Positions 10,240-23,399 of a stretch of 64,000 nt of DNA are shown here, piece by piece. The stretch comes from Lepidurus packardi. Its lineage: Eukaryota; Arthropoda; Branchiopoda; Notostraca; Triopsidae. Under the pieces are notes generated by a model, which worked only from the letters and a program-made list of their open reading frames with translations, made no database searches and had not been told where the DNA came from. The stretch covers positions 12,214,001 to 12,278,000 of the forward strand of contig JAKZAN010000005.1 of NCBI GenBank assembly GCA_023053545.1, written 5' to 3'. The position numbers were made by a program, and so were the translations under genes. Every line of letters starts with the position of its first letter. Positions within the stretch are counted from its first letter, which is position 1.

Positions 10240-12630
10240 ACTGAAAACGTCGATCCAACAACGAATGCCAAAACTCAACAATGAAAGACTATATCCAGTA
10301 AGCAGAATCGTCAATCCAACAATGAAAGGCTAAATCCAGCAATGGAATCTCAAATCCAACAACGAATGCCAAAACTCAACAATGAAAGCCTACATCCAGC
10401 CACAGAATCGTCAATCCAACAATGTAAGTATAAATCCAGCCACGAAATCTCAAATCCAACAACGAATGCCAAAACGCAACAATAAAAGACTACATCCAGC
10501 CCGAGAATCGTCAATCCAACAACGAAAGTCTAAATCCAGCGATGAAATCTTAAATCCAACAACGAATGCCAAAACTCAACAATGAAAGCCTACATCCAGA
10601 AACAGAATCGTCAATCCAACAACGAAAGTCTAAATCCAGCAATGAAATCTTAAATCCAATAACGAATGCCGAAACTCAACAACGAAAGTCTAAATCCAGC
10701 AATGAAATCTTAAATCCAACAACGAATGCCAAAACTCAACAATGAAAGCCTACATCCAGAAACAGAATCGTCAATCCAACAACGAAAGTCTAAATCCAGC
10801 AATGAAATCTTAAATCCAATAACGAATGCCGAAACTCAACAACGAAAGTCTAAATCCAGCAATGAAATCTTAAATCCAACAACGAATGCCAAAACTCAAC
10901 AATGAAAGCCTACATCCAGCCAGATAATCGTCAATCCAACAACGAAAGTCTAAATCCAGCAATGAAATCTCAAATCCAACAACGACTGCCAAAACTCAAC
11001 AATTAAAGCCTACATCCAGCCCGAGAATCGTCAATCCAACAACGAAAGTCTAAATCCAGCAATGAAAACTCAAATGCAACAACGAATGCCAAAACTCAAC
11101 AATGAAAGACTAAATCCAGCAACAGAATCGTCAATCCAACAACGAAAGTTTAAATCCAGCCACAGAATCTCGAATCCAACAACGAATGCTGAAACTCAAC
11201 AATGAAAGCCTACATGCAGCCCGATAATCGTCAATCCAACAACGAAAGTCTAAATCCAGCAATGAAATCTTAAATCCAACAACGAATGCCAAAACGCAAC
11301 AATGAAAGACTAAATCCAGTAACAGAATCGTCAATTCAACAATGAAAGTCTAAATCCAGCCACGAAATCTTAAATCCAACAATGAATGCTAAAACGCAAC
11401 AATGAAAGCCTACATCCAGCCAGATAATCGTCAATCCAACAACGAAAGTCTAAATCCAGCAATGAAATCTCAAATCCAACAACGACTGCCAAAACTCAAC
11501 AATTAAAGCCTACATCCAGCCCGAGAATCGTCAATCCAACAACGAAAGTCTAAATCCAGCAATGAAAACTCAAATGCAACAACGAATGCCAAAACTCAAC
11601 AATGAAAGACTAAATCCAGCAACAGAATCGTCAATCCAACAACGAAAGTTTAAATCCAGCCACAGAATCTCGAATCCAACAACGAATGCTGAAACTCAAC
11701 AATGAAAGCCTACATGCAGCCCGATAATCGTCAATCCAACAACGAAAGTCTAAATCCAGCAATGAAATCTTAAATCCAACAACGAATGCCAAAACGCAAC
11801 AATGAAAGACTAAATCCAGTAACAGAATCGTCAATTCAACAATGAAAGTCTAAATCCAGCCACGAAATCTTAAATCCAACAATGAATGCTAAAACGCAAC
11901 AATGAAAGCCTACATCCAGCCAGATAATCGTCAATCCAACAACGAAAGTCTAAATCCAGCAATGAAAACTCAAATCGAACAACGAATGCCAAAACGCAAC
12001 AATGAAAGACTAAATCCAGCCCGAGAATCGTCAATCCAACAATGTAAGTATAAATCCAGCCACGAATCTCAAATCCAACAACGAATGCCAAAACGCAACA
12101 ATGAAAGCCTACATCCAGCCAGATAATCGTCAATCCAACAACGAAAGTCTAAATCCAGCAATGAAATCTTAAATCCAACAACGAATGCCAAAACTCAACA
12201 ATGAAAGACTAAATCCAGCAACAGAATCGTCAATCCAACAACGAAAGTTTAAATCCAGCCACAGAATCTCGAATCCAACAACGACTGCCAAAACTCAACA
12301 ATGAAAGCCTACATCCAGCCCGAGAATCGTCAATCCAACAACGAAAGTCTAAATCCAGCAATGAAATCTTAAATCCAACAACGAATGCCCAAACTCAACA
12401 ATGAAAGCCTACACCCAGTAACAGAATCGTCAATCCAACAATGAAAGTCTAAATCCAGCAATAAAATCTTAAATCCAACAACGAATGTCGAAACTCAACA
12501 ATGAAAGACTAAATCCATTAACAGAATCGTCAATCCAACAATGAAAGACAAAATCCAGCCCGAGAATCGTCAATCCAACAATGAAAGTCTAAATCCAGCC
12601 ACGAAATCTCAAATCCAACAATGAAACTAC
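10240..12630. repeat. Nested minisatellite: 20-bp monomer, 100-bp pentamer, 500-bp block
   Basis: The array is built of 20-bp monomers of the form AAYGAAAGYCTAAATCCARC. Five diverged monomer types recur in order, giving a 100-bp higher-order unit; the type carrying AATCGTCAATCCAAC recurs at almost exactly 100-bp steps. Blocks were copied again: 10561-10720 is repeated at 10721-10880 (160 bp, eight monomers), and 10921-11420 is repeated at 11421-11920 (500 bp, 25 monomers) with no difference found by eye. One 19-bp monomer at about 12061 shifts the register. Degenerate monomer-like sequence extends left to about 10060. Neither 20 nor 100 is a multiple of three, so open frames here are incidental. 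Confidence 0.93.
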
Positions 12631-14140
12631 CATCCTACATCATACAACCAAGTCCTAAATCCCCCCCCAAAAAAGAAAAATATTCCCAAATTGTCTGTTC
12701 AATTCCCCAGTTTCTCCTAGTTAGAAATCTCTTCCGTTTCCTTAACCTCAAACAGTGAAGCGCATCACCAGGGCTGACCCATCTTGGTCGGTTGTTATCA
12801 ACAAGTCCTGTTATGGGCATGGGGTTTTGGCACAGCGCGGTCAATACAGGGCAATACCTCAAATCCTCCCCATACCGCTCCCAATTCTGTGTTCTGTGGT
12901 TGCTCAGTATTGATTGTAACCCCCAGACAAGCCCGGAAAGGAAATTTCGGTCAACAATTAAGGAACCTTGTGGTGTGGGTACTCTTCTTCCTCTCCTTAC
13001 TCTCCTTACTTCCCTCCTTCGGTCGCTTCTTCCAAGTTTCCACTACTCCACAGCGCCATACGGCCCCCCAAAGTAGTCCGGTACTGTACGGTACATCACC
13101 CTGATTCCCTCCTTATCAGTACACTCCTGCAAGTGGCAGTCCATCCCCAATTCACAAGTGCAATGGACTTTCCAGGGAAAATGGGAAAATCGGGCTATTC
13201 TGGTGCAAGAGAAGCCTCTAGGGGTTTCAGTTTCTATCATTATCTTTCCGATATTCACAAGTGGACGATGGTAGGACATCAGGTTCCCCTACTTTTATTT
13301 TTTAACATTTTTTTTGTCTCTCTCTTCCTTGAGAAACCTTATTCCACTGAAGCTTTTCCAGGAGAAAAGGAAAGCACCTCCAAGGAGAGCGAAAGTCCCT
13401 TTTTTGTCAACAGTGGCCAAATCCGAACCGGTCTCTAATAAACATACTTATCGACTGTCTTTTCTTGCCACCGAACCCTCCAACTGGAATTTGGAAGTCG
13501 GCTCTATTCCTCACCTTTGATCAACTTTGGAGAAGTCAAGCACCGGAATCGGTTGAAAATGTCGAGTCTTTCAAGTCTTTCGAGGAGAAAATCAAACCTG
13601 GGGAAAGAGTTGTTCTGCAAAAGATCCTTGAGTGTAGCGATTCCAGTTTTCTGGGTTTTTAATTTTGGTTTTTAGCTCAACGTCTTTAATACAACAAGTG
13701 AATCGCATGAAATTGGCTACAGAATAAAGAAATAAACCGGGTAAAACACTTGGTACTGGTTAGAAACACTTGGTGTAAACTGGTTGATGACGCGTAGAGT
13801 CAGTGAAGAATGGAGGATGAAAGTGAGATTGGAAAAGTCAAAACCAGAGTCCAAATGAAGGTCAATCAAATGTCGGAAGGGCTCAGCGACAACTTCAACT
13901 TCTAGTTTTTTTTTTTTTTTTTTTTTTTAACGATTATTATTAGTATTATTCGACTGCACCCAACCAACGGTTCTCGCGAGAGTTTGACTTTCTTTTCAAG
14001 TTGGCCCGCATTGGAGCAAAAAAGTGCTGACTCATGCTTACTTGAGCAAGATTGTCTAGTTTTATGGCTTCCTTTTCTTTCATTTCGGCAGAAGTAAAAG
14101 TGAACTCATCAGATTCCAGATCTTCCTGTCCGACACTATT
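12631..14140. other. Intergenic, no gene recognised
   Basis: The part at 12780-13660 is less AT-rich and open in several frames on both strands, including a Cys-containing minus-strand frame at 13043-13279, but no domain or consistent splice pair was found. A poly(T) tract lies at about 13904-13928. Confidence 0.4.
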
Positions 14141-14149
14141 TGAGTTCGT

Positions 14150-14763
14150 TAATTACAAAATAATTCAAAATAATTCAAAATAATTCAAAATAAAAATAAA
14201 TTGAATATAAACAAGAGTAAGAATAGAACTCATTTTGGAATACAAGTACACTTGAATATAAATATGTAATATTGAATACCCGGTTTTATATGTACATTTT
14301 TAATGCTAAACTTTGGCAACAGGCTTATACCTATACGCCAATATTATTCAAAAAAAAAAAAAAAAAAAAACTGAATACTTGAATTTACAGAACAGATAGA
14401 AGGAATTGGAATAAAAAATAATCTCAAAAATAATCAAAATAATCAAAAAATAATCAGGTTGGATCATTTCAACTCTTTTTCTGCAGAAATAAGACAAGAA
14501 ACGAGACGAAAAGGATGAAAAGAAAATTCCGGAAAGAAGTAGAGGCTATTTTAAGGAATATTTTTAGAATGGCCAAAAGGTGAAAGTTATCGAGATGTTA
14601 AAAAATAATTCACAATAATTCAAAATAAAAATAATTTGAATATAAACAAGAGTAAAAATAGAAATAATTTTTGAATATAAATATGTAATATTGAATACCC
14701 GGTTTTATATGTACATTTTTAATAATAAACTTTGGCAACAGGCTTATACCTATACGCCAATAT

Positions 14764-14805
<42 letters not shown>

Positions 14806-15003
14806 AATACTTGAATTTACAGAATAGATAGAAATAATTGGAATGAAAAAATAATCAGGTTGGATCATTTCATCTCCTTTTTCTGCAGAAAATAAGACGA
14901 AATCGAGACGAAACCGGGATGAAAAGAAAATTCTAGAAAGAAGTAGAGGATATTTTAAGGAATATTTTTAGAATGGAAAAGGTGAAAGTTATCGAGATGT
15001 TAA
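14150..15003. repeat. Direct duplication of about 430 bp, each copy carrying a LINE-like 3' tail
   Basis: Copies at about 14150-14602 and 14603-15003 share, in order, AATAAATTGAATATAAACAAG, CGGTTTTATATGTACATTT, TTGGCAACAGGCTTATACC, a long A-run, AATAATCAGGTTGGATCATT and GAAAGTTATCGAGATGTTAA. The TTGGCAACAGGCTTATACCTA...CGCC-poly(A) portion resembles the tail of the non-LTR element at 23.3 kb (TTGGCAATAGGCTATTGCCTA...CGCC). The inserted tail was probably copied along with its flanks. Confidence 0.75.
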
Positions 15004-15009
15004 GGTCCT

Positions 15010-15219
15010 GTTTTGTTCTTTCGCCGGGATAGTGCAAGACCGTCGACAAATGGAACAAGCCAACTTTACGGGAAAGCCCACCGGACCAGTTTGTACGGTC
15101 CTAGCACAAAAACGCTAACTTGACTGAAAAAGTGAAACAGACGACGACCTATACCAAACTTTTTAAAGCTTGAGACTCTCACCTTCTTCGCTGCATGCTT
15201 TCTAAGAATCTACCACTTT

Positions 15220-15256
<37 letters not shown>

Positions 15257-16322
15257 CGAAATTGAGTGCCATCTTGTGCAGCGCTGTCGAATGAACGGGT
15301 AGAGTGTGGAGGGGAGTTCTAAATGGTACCACGTTTTACTCCCATACTTTCACAAAATTCCGCAACAAACTTTTGACAGTAATGTAGGGGATAGAATGGG
15401 CTAATGAAATAGAGTATTTTGGTTTGAAAATAGCAAACCACAAATCTTAAAACTGGGGTAGAACTGAACTGGTGGTGGGGATTCTATCGTGAAGGATTCT
15501 CCGTACTTTCGTACCAATCGCCAATGGTGTTCGCTAACTGAAACTTCCTAACTATGGTGAAATTGTGTACTCACTCTTCTCTTCATTTCATTCGCTCCCT
15601 AACTCAACTCCTTCCGAACTTTGCAATTCACTTCGCATTCCAAAAGCGTCCGAGATCTTTCCCTTGCAGAGCGTCTTTCCCTTGCAGAGGGACTTAAATC
15701 CTATAAGAAGCTACTCATTTCAATCCAGTTTGATTCCATTTGATTTGACTCAGAATGTACTCTACTCTTAAGGTTCACAACTACAACATTACTTCAACTA
15801 ACTTACTGCTCATATTCGCAATTACAAGTTCTTTATCAAACTTTGAAACTTGCACAAGTTCCTAGATAAGCCTTTTCTCCCTTGCATCAGAAAAAGCTTA
15901 GTTGCAGACTTTATGGCCAACAAATTCCTTTAGTGTACTTCACGGAACTACCAAGTCGTAAAACTAATCAAGTACTTTGCAGCAATCCGCCAAATTGGCG
16001 TCACTGTCTTCAATTTGTAACAAAACCTAAAAGTCCGGCCCCAAATTCCTCCCAAAACTAGGCCTGCTTTTCCAATTCCTTCTAAATTCTTCTACGGAAA
16101 ACCTCGAACCACAAAAATTTTTAAAAAAACTTTCCCACGTCCTAAAACCTCGGGAAGAAAATCTGAAACGAAACCAATTGGGGCCAACGTTAACCAATGT
16201 AATTGCTACTGTGTGGTCTGGGAGTCTTTGACCATATTTTCCCCTTTTTTAAGAAAAAAATTCAAACTAAAATCCCTATATTAACCTGGCCTTAAAAGAA
16301 GCCATGATGGACATTATCGGTA

Positions 16323-16356
<34 letters not shown>

Positions 16357-16950
16357 AAGAACTCGAAGCTAAATAAAGAGAAAAGAAGTTGTCTGGACTC
16401 TGGCCTCAAGAGAAGAACAACTTTCTCCTGCTCCCAACCCTTTTTTGATTTTCCTTTTCTTTATTGTAATACCCTTTCCCTTCCAAAAAAAAAAGTTTGG
16501 CATGTTTGGGTCGCGCCCAACTACGGAGTTCATCTCAAACTGTTGAACCCACACAACAACAGGTTGAACATGGAGAAATAACAGGCACATAGACACATTT
16601 CTCCGAAACTCCATTCCATGACACTGTATAATTTAGCAAGGAGAAAACGGTGGAAAGAAAAAGAGAAAGTTGTCTGAAGGCCATTAAAAAGGATTTCGAA
16701 AACGAACCCATATTCTCCTCACATTCCGTGCTACAACCTTTCCCCGTTTAGCTGTTCACTCCAATTAAGCCACTTGCGATTTCTTCGAACGCGTTCCGAC
16801 CGCCTACAACGCGTTCGATTCAATCAAGATCCATTTACAGCACCCATTCCAATCGATCCTCGAATGTAGAATTCTTTTCAATATGTTCCTTAAAAGCCTA
16901 ACCTAACTTTTTCAACCAATTCAATAAGTAATGTTTCCAATTTAATAGTA
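15010..16950. other. Intergenic, no gene recognised
   Basis: Poly(A) at about 15222-15252 and poly(T) at about 16325-16353. Open frames such as 15565-15771 (plus) and 16369-16614 (minus) show no recognisable motif. Confidence 0.4.
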
Positions 16951-16959
16951 ATTTTTATC

Positions 16960-17655
16960 CATTTTAATGCTATTTTTTTCTAATTTACAGTTAATTTTTG
17001 ACAATTTCATACTAATATTTTAGCCATACAAGGCTAATTTTTAACAATTTAATAGTAATATTTTAGCAATTTAAGGCATTTTTAACAATTTAAAACTAAT
17101 ATTTTAGCAATTTAAGGCATTTTTAACCAATTTAATACTAATATTGTAGCCATTTAAGGCTAATTTTAACCAATTTAATACTAATATTTTAGCAATTTAA
17201 GGCTAATTTTTAACAATTCAATACTAATATTTTAACAATTTTCAGGCTAGTTTTAACCAATTTAATACTAATATTTTAGCAATTTAAGGCTAATTTTTAA
17301 CAATTTAATTCTAATATTTTAGCAATTTAAGGCTAATTTTAACAATTTAATACTAATATTTTAACAATTTTCAGGCTAATTTTAACCAATTTAATACTAA
17401 TATTTTACCAATTTAAGGCTAATTTTAACCAATCTAATACTAATATTTTAAATCTAAGGCTAATTTTTAACAATTCAATACTAATATTTTAACAATTTTC
17501 AGGCTAGTTTTAACCAATTTAATACTAATATTTTAGCAATTTAAGGCTAATTTTAACCAATTTAATACTAATATCTTAAGAATTTAAGGCTAATTTTAAC
17601 CAATTTAAAACTAATATTGTAGCCATTTAAGGCTAATTTTAACCAATTTAATACG
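16960..17655. repeat. AT-rich tandem array, unit about 43 bp
   Basis: Roughly sixteen copies of a unit built from AATTTAAGGCTAATTTTAAC and CAATTTAATACTAATATTTT AGC. Unit length varies by a few bases, and some copies have a TTTTCAGGC variant. It is non-coding and satellite-like. Confidence 0.88.
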
Positions 17656-17659
17656 AACG

Positions 17660-18900
17660 CTTGACTTGAAATAAGTTCAATAGGCAACAAAGAAAGACAG
17701 GCATATGAGTGACGTCACGATAGTCAAAATGCTGTATAGGATGTCGTCAGAAAGACCGACACTATGTGGTATGTGAGATTCCTGGGATGGAAATGATGGA
17801 AATCATAGCTAATATCAGGAACCTCACGTTTTTCTCTGCTAATTCGATTGCAGGGAGGGAAGAAGGAGGAGAAAGCCTATAGGTGGGAAGAGGTGAAGCG
17901 GGGGTTATAAAGGTGTCTAACCTACATGTCCGGAAGAAGACTAACGGAGAAGCAGTTGAAATTTTGGGAAGGTTTGCGGTGGCTTATACGGCGTTGATGG
18001 TCAGACCTAGTGACCTACACCTAACGGCGCCTTTTTAGCTTCCATGCTTGCACGTAAGCGAGCAGTAGGCCTACATGGAAAGGTTGCCAACTGACTTGGG
18101 GAAATAACACTGTCTGTGCCCTTCTAGGAAGGATAGCAGGATCTTAGATTCCTGTCATCTTATATGGATGTTAGCATGCGTTTAGGAATGGGAAGGGGCC
18201 GCTGGCATCTTCGACTAGAACTATCAACGTAGACGGAGACCAAACGAAACTATCAAGTGACCTCAAAACAATGGATATGGGTTTTGAACAAGTTTTGGGC
18301 CTTTTTAGTTTCTCTCAAGTGCCACACCAGTCACACAAAAGTAAGAGTAAGTACTGCAAGATCCTTTTAATCTCTATATTGAGCATTTTTTAAGAAAAAT
18401 ACTTTGAGAAATTTAGAATTCAAATGCAATTTCGAGCTAAACTTCCAAGATTCTACAAGTTTGCTGCGTTAAAGGTCTAACTGAGAAAAAAAGCCACAAT
18501 TAATATTAAAATTAGATAAATTTTTAGATATTTAGATAGATAATTAGATAGATTTATTAGGTACATTTGGTACGTATTTTCTTACGTGCAATTTGGTAAA
18601 GTCATTTTTTATAAACACTTATTAATGCAATTTCTTAAGAAAAATTCGTTCTTAGTATTAAAAAAGAAAAAAAAGTGACCCAGTACGGCAGATGGTGTAG
18701 GCTTGACGTCAGAAAGTGTATGAGAAAATGAATTCTACTTTATTCTGTCTTTTCTAATTGGTTCATAAAACAATAAATTCAATACACTTATCCCAAATTA
18801 AATGGAAAGTTTGAGGTCCGGCTTGCTTTACATGACGTCAGTGGTTCCGAATAAGATTCCCAAGCGATTTCAATACTTAGCTTAGCGATTACAATACTAA
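17660..18900. other. Intergenic, no gene recognised
   Basis: Mixed composition with no supported gene. It holds three of the window's TGACGTCA palindromes (17710, 18704, 18833). An AT-rich part at 18500-18680 has TTAGATA repeats. Confidence 0.4.
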
Positions 18901-18904
18901 GTGA

Positions 18905-19475
18905 TTTCAATAAACGACGAACGTTGCAAACGCGTAATCGATTAGTAGTTTCCGTGCGTTACTGATGAAGAATTGCGGAAATAATCGCCGATTACAAACA
19001 CGTCAAGCTATTGTGACGTCACAGCAGGCAAAGATGCTATCGATTTCGAAGTCGATAACCACGCTCGGCCGATATTCATTATTAGCTATCACGATCACAT
19101 CTGTGAACATGCCAACCGTCATCAAGACTTTCCAAATCGACCTAAAGTCGGCAAAAGTGAAACTATCGATTTCACCACTTAGATAAACGACGAACGTTGC
19201 AAATGCGTAATCGATTTGTAATTTCCATGCGCTAGTGATGAAGAATTGCGGAAATAATCGCCGATTACAAACACGTCAAGCTATTGTGACGTCACAGCAG
19301 GCAAAGATGCTATCGATTTCGAAGTCGATAACCACGCTCGGCCGATATTCATAACCTTGCTTTACCGATATTCACTATTAGCTATCACGATCACATCTGT
19401 GAACATGCCAACCGTCATCAAGACTTTCCAAATCGACCTAAAGTGGGCAAAAGTGAAACTATCGACTTGACCACG
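18905..19475. repeat. Tandem duplication of about 275 bp containing CRE-like palindromes
   Basis: Copy 1 (about 18910-19180) and copy 2 (about 19182-19470) both run from AAACGACGAACGTTGCAAA through GAAGAATTGCGGAAATAATC, a TGACGTCA, a TCGATTTCGAAGTCGATAA inverted repeat and CATCAAGACTTTCCAAATCG. Copy 2 has an extra segment of about 23 bp after the GGCCGATATTC. Each copy contains CACGTCA-AGCTATTG-TGACGTC, which is itself an inverted repeat. Confidence 0.85.
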
Positions 19476-19479
19476 CTAC

Positions 19480-22400
19480 AAATAGCCCAACCGACCATTT
19501 CTTGGAAATAACTTATTCCGATCCGATCATACGTCAGATCTTTTTCACCATCTCGTGACGTCACGACATTCCGTAACGAATTTAAACCAACTTCAGATCA
19601 GAACCGATAAGCAGTCCAATACTTCTTTCAAATCTTAGAATTCTAGTACGAACTTTTCAACATTTGCTTTGACATTACTCTATTTAATTCATGATCCCAA
19701 ATCAAAGTTTGGGTTTCCATTTTCATAATAACTTCCTGATTCCTTTTCCGTGTGGTTTCCATTTGATGTATTTTGGCTCTAAGCCTAAATCATTCAACTT
19801 CCTCGTCAATTCAATTTTTTTTTCAATTGCATCCTATTTCCTTCTTACATTATGCAATTTGGGTCCTACTATGTTGCGTTCTTCGTCTTTGTGTGTACGT
19901 GTACGTGTACGTGTACCCATACACAGGGCAAAAAGCATAACACGTAAACCACATGCGAAAAGAGAAGGACAAACACAAAACCGTTGCTATAACACCTGAA
20001 TGACGAAGAGCGGCACATAAAAACGACATAAGAGGACCAAAGGGGGAGGGGCTTGACAAAGATATCAAGCCAGCAAGGGAATCAATGGTATTGATTCCAC
20101 CCGCTTCCTGAAACACCGCCCCACCTTTAACTTGTGGATAATTAAGTGGCCACATGTCTACGAAAGCCAGACGTAACCCCCCCCCCTCCCCGGACAATAA
20201 AACAAAGTTCATATTTGCAATATTGAAAAAGAAAAATAATTGACACATTTACTTAGATTTTCCAAGCCGAATTTTTTCACCACTACAAAATGTCAAACCA
20301 CTTTGATTTATTTTTATATAAAAACACTCAATATGTTGAGCAGAAGTTGAAAAAGTTGAAAAAAAGTTGAAAAATTTTCGATTTGAAAAATTTGAAAAAT
20401 TTTCCCGCTAAAAATAAAAAAAAATGTCTTCCAAAAGTTTTTCGAAGATTCGCGAAATTCTTCAAAAGACGATTTTAGGCATGTTTTGAACGAAAACTCT
20501 CGAAATTTCGGGGAAGTTTTGGAAAATTCATCAGAAGACGAAAATCTGGAAAAATTTAAAAAAATTTAAAAAATACACAAAATCGTCCTTTGGAAAAGTG
20601 TTCGAACTTATACCCCAAGAGATCGTCTACCGACGAATTTTTCGAATTTTTAAAAAAGTGAAAAAAAGTAAAAGAAAATAAAGTTTTCCGCAAGTTTCCA
20701 GTAAACTCACAGATAATATTAAAAAACTGCATTCAACTTCACGCTTTGAATAGAAATACACGCAAATTCTGGTTAAATGTAAACTTTTTCTACAGTGAAG
20801 AGCAGCCAAGCTCCACTGGGGAAAAAAATGAAAGAAAATAACTCGACGGCCTCGAGCCAAAAGTGGTGACGTCAAAGAGCATTTACAACTTAAAGTCTAT
20901 ATATAAGTTTTTTTTTGGCGAAGACAACCCATTCCAGTGTAGTGTTCTCAGAATGTGTTTTAAAGTAAAAAGCGTTGAGGAAAAATGGGCTATAAAAAGT
21001 TGATACGGAACTGAAATGCCATTGTCGCGCGCAGTGCCACGTGTGCTAATGCAAGGGACATTCCAGCGTCCCAGCCAGGCGTGAGTACGTACCCACCAAA
21101 AAATACATACTTAAAAAAATGGTCATGATAGCCAGGTCACGCTTTGTTAGTTTTTACGAGTATTACCATCATATCTGTCATAACAAGCGCTGTGCAAACA
21201 AAGAGTTAAAAGGAAAACCCCACAGGTTAGGTTTCAAATCCCTTCTTTGTTTGAAAACGCTTAAAACCCTTCATCAAACTAATAATTCGCTTCTTTAAGC
21301 GCCTATTAAGTTGACTAGCTACGACTAGGTTTGAATTCAATTGACTTCCGAGGGAAAATTGGAGCAAAACCGTGTAATTAACGGCGAACATTCAAACGCG
21401 CCAATGGGAACGCTCGTTAGAGCCGCGGGTGGACCGTATGGCCAATAGGGCACGAGGTTTGCTTACGGAGCAACCCAAGCGTCTCTAGAAGCCCCGACAC
21501 TCGACAAGTAGCGCTTGGAAAAAGGTGAAAGAGATGTTTTATTGAGTTATTTAGCTCGTCTTAGGTAAATAAGGCCAGTCATCGCCCGGGAAACCTTTTC
21601 CTTTCCATATGCTAAGCTAAGCCATGACTAGTTTGGGAAAAAGGGGGCCTTTGCTGAACGTGCCATGGATTAAAAATTTCCTGCGTAACATTGTAGACGT
21701 GTGTTGGCATTGTAGTGAGAAAAGGCCGGCCACTTTTCGTTTGGGCACTCCCCCAAATTGTGTCTCGTCAATCTGTTTGTAGACGTGTTGTCCATTTACC
21801 TTGTTCCGCATAAGCCATATACAGTATGAAAGTTTCCGCTATATAAAAGCAACAAACAGGAAAGTGTGTAAACAGGCCGCGGCAATGAGGAAAAGTGACA
21901 GAAACCAATAATAATACTGATAAAGAGTTCCCCTTTTCGGTGTCACTGATAAAAAATTCTGACGTCATCCAATTGCAGCCACAAACGTCCCATGCCAATT
22001 AAAACTACCACAGAATGTCGAATATACAAGAAAATTGTCACCGTTTTATTGTAGTCATAGCTATGCAAATTTACCGCTATGCGAATTTACCAGAAGGTGA
22101 TTACGTTAAATTAAATGATTACCTTAAATGCATACAGCTGTCGCTAACGGACTTTTAGAAAGAGTTCGAATTCTTATAATTTACTTTGTGCAAAATTCTA
22201 ATGGAGGACAATTTTTCTTATTGTGTTAACTTGTCTTTCCTTATTGTTAACTTGTATGTTACTAAACTTGAAATTAAAATAACTATTTATTGCATCTGAA
22301 TTTTTCTAGGAATGATTCTGTTTATACTACAATGTACAGTACCAGTGCCTACAATATGTTGTCAAAATGTGTCACATACAAATATGTAATATTTGTTCAA

Positions 22401-22980
22401 ATATACAAATATGTAATATAATTTTTGTAATTGTAATTTTGTAATTTTTGTCAATTCTTGTTATTGTAATATAATATATGTTTGTATATATATGTTAATA
22501 TATGTATAATATATGTTTATTATTGTAATATAATATAATATATGTTTTTTGTAATTGTAATTTTGTAATTTTTGTAATTCTTGTTATTGTAATATAATTT
22601 CTGTAATATTATACAAATATGTAATATTTGTAATATTTCCGAATCGTAAACGCCGTTCCCAAATATATTAGTAGTACTTTAAAAAAATTGTAAATAAATA
22701 AAAAAAATACCATAATAATAACGTAAATATAAAAAATAAATAACGTGTATATAACTCTAAAAATATACGTCAAAATAAATCACGTAAATACAAAAATGTA
22801 AATATACAAGAAATAAACACTCAAAATACATACCGTTTTTGAAGAGTGGAACAAAGATTGGAAAAACTCCTCCTCAGTCCATCACCTACTACGACTAGGA
22901 ATAATACCTGACGGAATCCTAATACCTAACCCATCTGCAATTTAAAGCTCCCGAAAAGCGTAATAAGCTGTATAATACAA
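19480..22980. other. Intergenic, no gene recognised
   Basis: Open frames at 19691-20248 and 21617-21998 have no recognisable domain. A TATA-like TATATATAAG lies near 20899, and TGACGTCA sites lie at 19556, 20867 and 21960. The part at 22340-22650 is low-complexity TAATAT/TTTTTGTAATT sequence. Confidence 0.4.
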
Positions 22981-22984
22981 GTCC

Positions 22985-23395
22985 GATCCACACATTTCCC
23001 CACCCTTAGTTGGATGAAGTTGGTTGTATTGGATGAAGAAAACGACCTCTAATCATTGCGCATGCGCAGATAACCCAATTCAAGACCTGGATCACATTGT
23101 AATACATTGCCGCTTGTTCAATCAAGAAAGCGCCCAACTAATCAGGCAACAATGCCGGATGGGCCTTCATTTCAACTCAGCCAACTGCTTGACGAATCCC
23201 AAGCTTTTTTCAGCAGTTCATGAACTTATGCTAGCATTCAAGCGTGCCTCTGCAACATCGAAATTTTCGCCACAGTAAATTTCCTTCTTCCCCCCTCCCT
23301 GTAATTTAGCTCAATGTTGTTAAGTTTGTACACCAAGCGACTAATATATAGATTGGCAATAGGCTATTGCCTACGCCGATTAATATAAAAATAAA
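22985..23395 (+). mobile_element. 3' end of a non-LTR (LINE) retrotransposon, 5'-truncated
   Basis: The open frame at 23024-23278 ends in a Cys-His cluster, CACADNPIQDLDHIVIHC, the C-x-C-x9-D-H-x4-C form found at the C terminus of Jockey/I/R1-type LINE polyproteins. It has a stop at 23276, then a short 3' UTR with TTGGCAATAGGCTATTGCC, and ends in an AAAATAAAATAAAATAAA tail. The reverse transcriptase and endonuclease are missing, as in a dead 5'-truncated insertion. Confidence 0.78.
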
Positions 23396-23399
23396 ATAA

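Noticed and set aside
10382-12133. Open frames inside the minisatellite, including two identical 67-codon frames
   Set aside because: They follow from the 20-bp repeat; the period is not a multiple of three and the identical pair is simply the 500-bp duplication.
10240-12630. CRISPR-like regular repeat
   Set aside because: Repeats are contiguous with no unique spacers, and the genome is eukaryotic.
13043-13438. Cys-containing minus frame and longer plus frames
   Set aside because: Neither shows a signal peptide, a known cysteine pattern or plausible introns.
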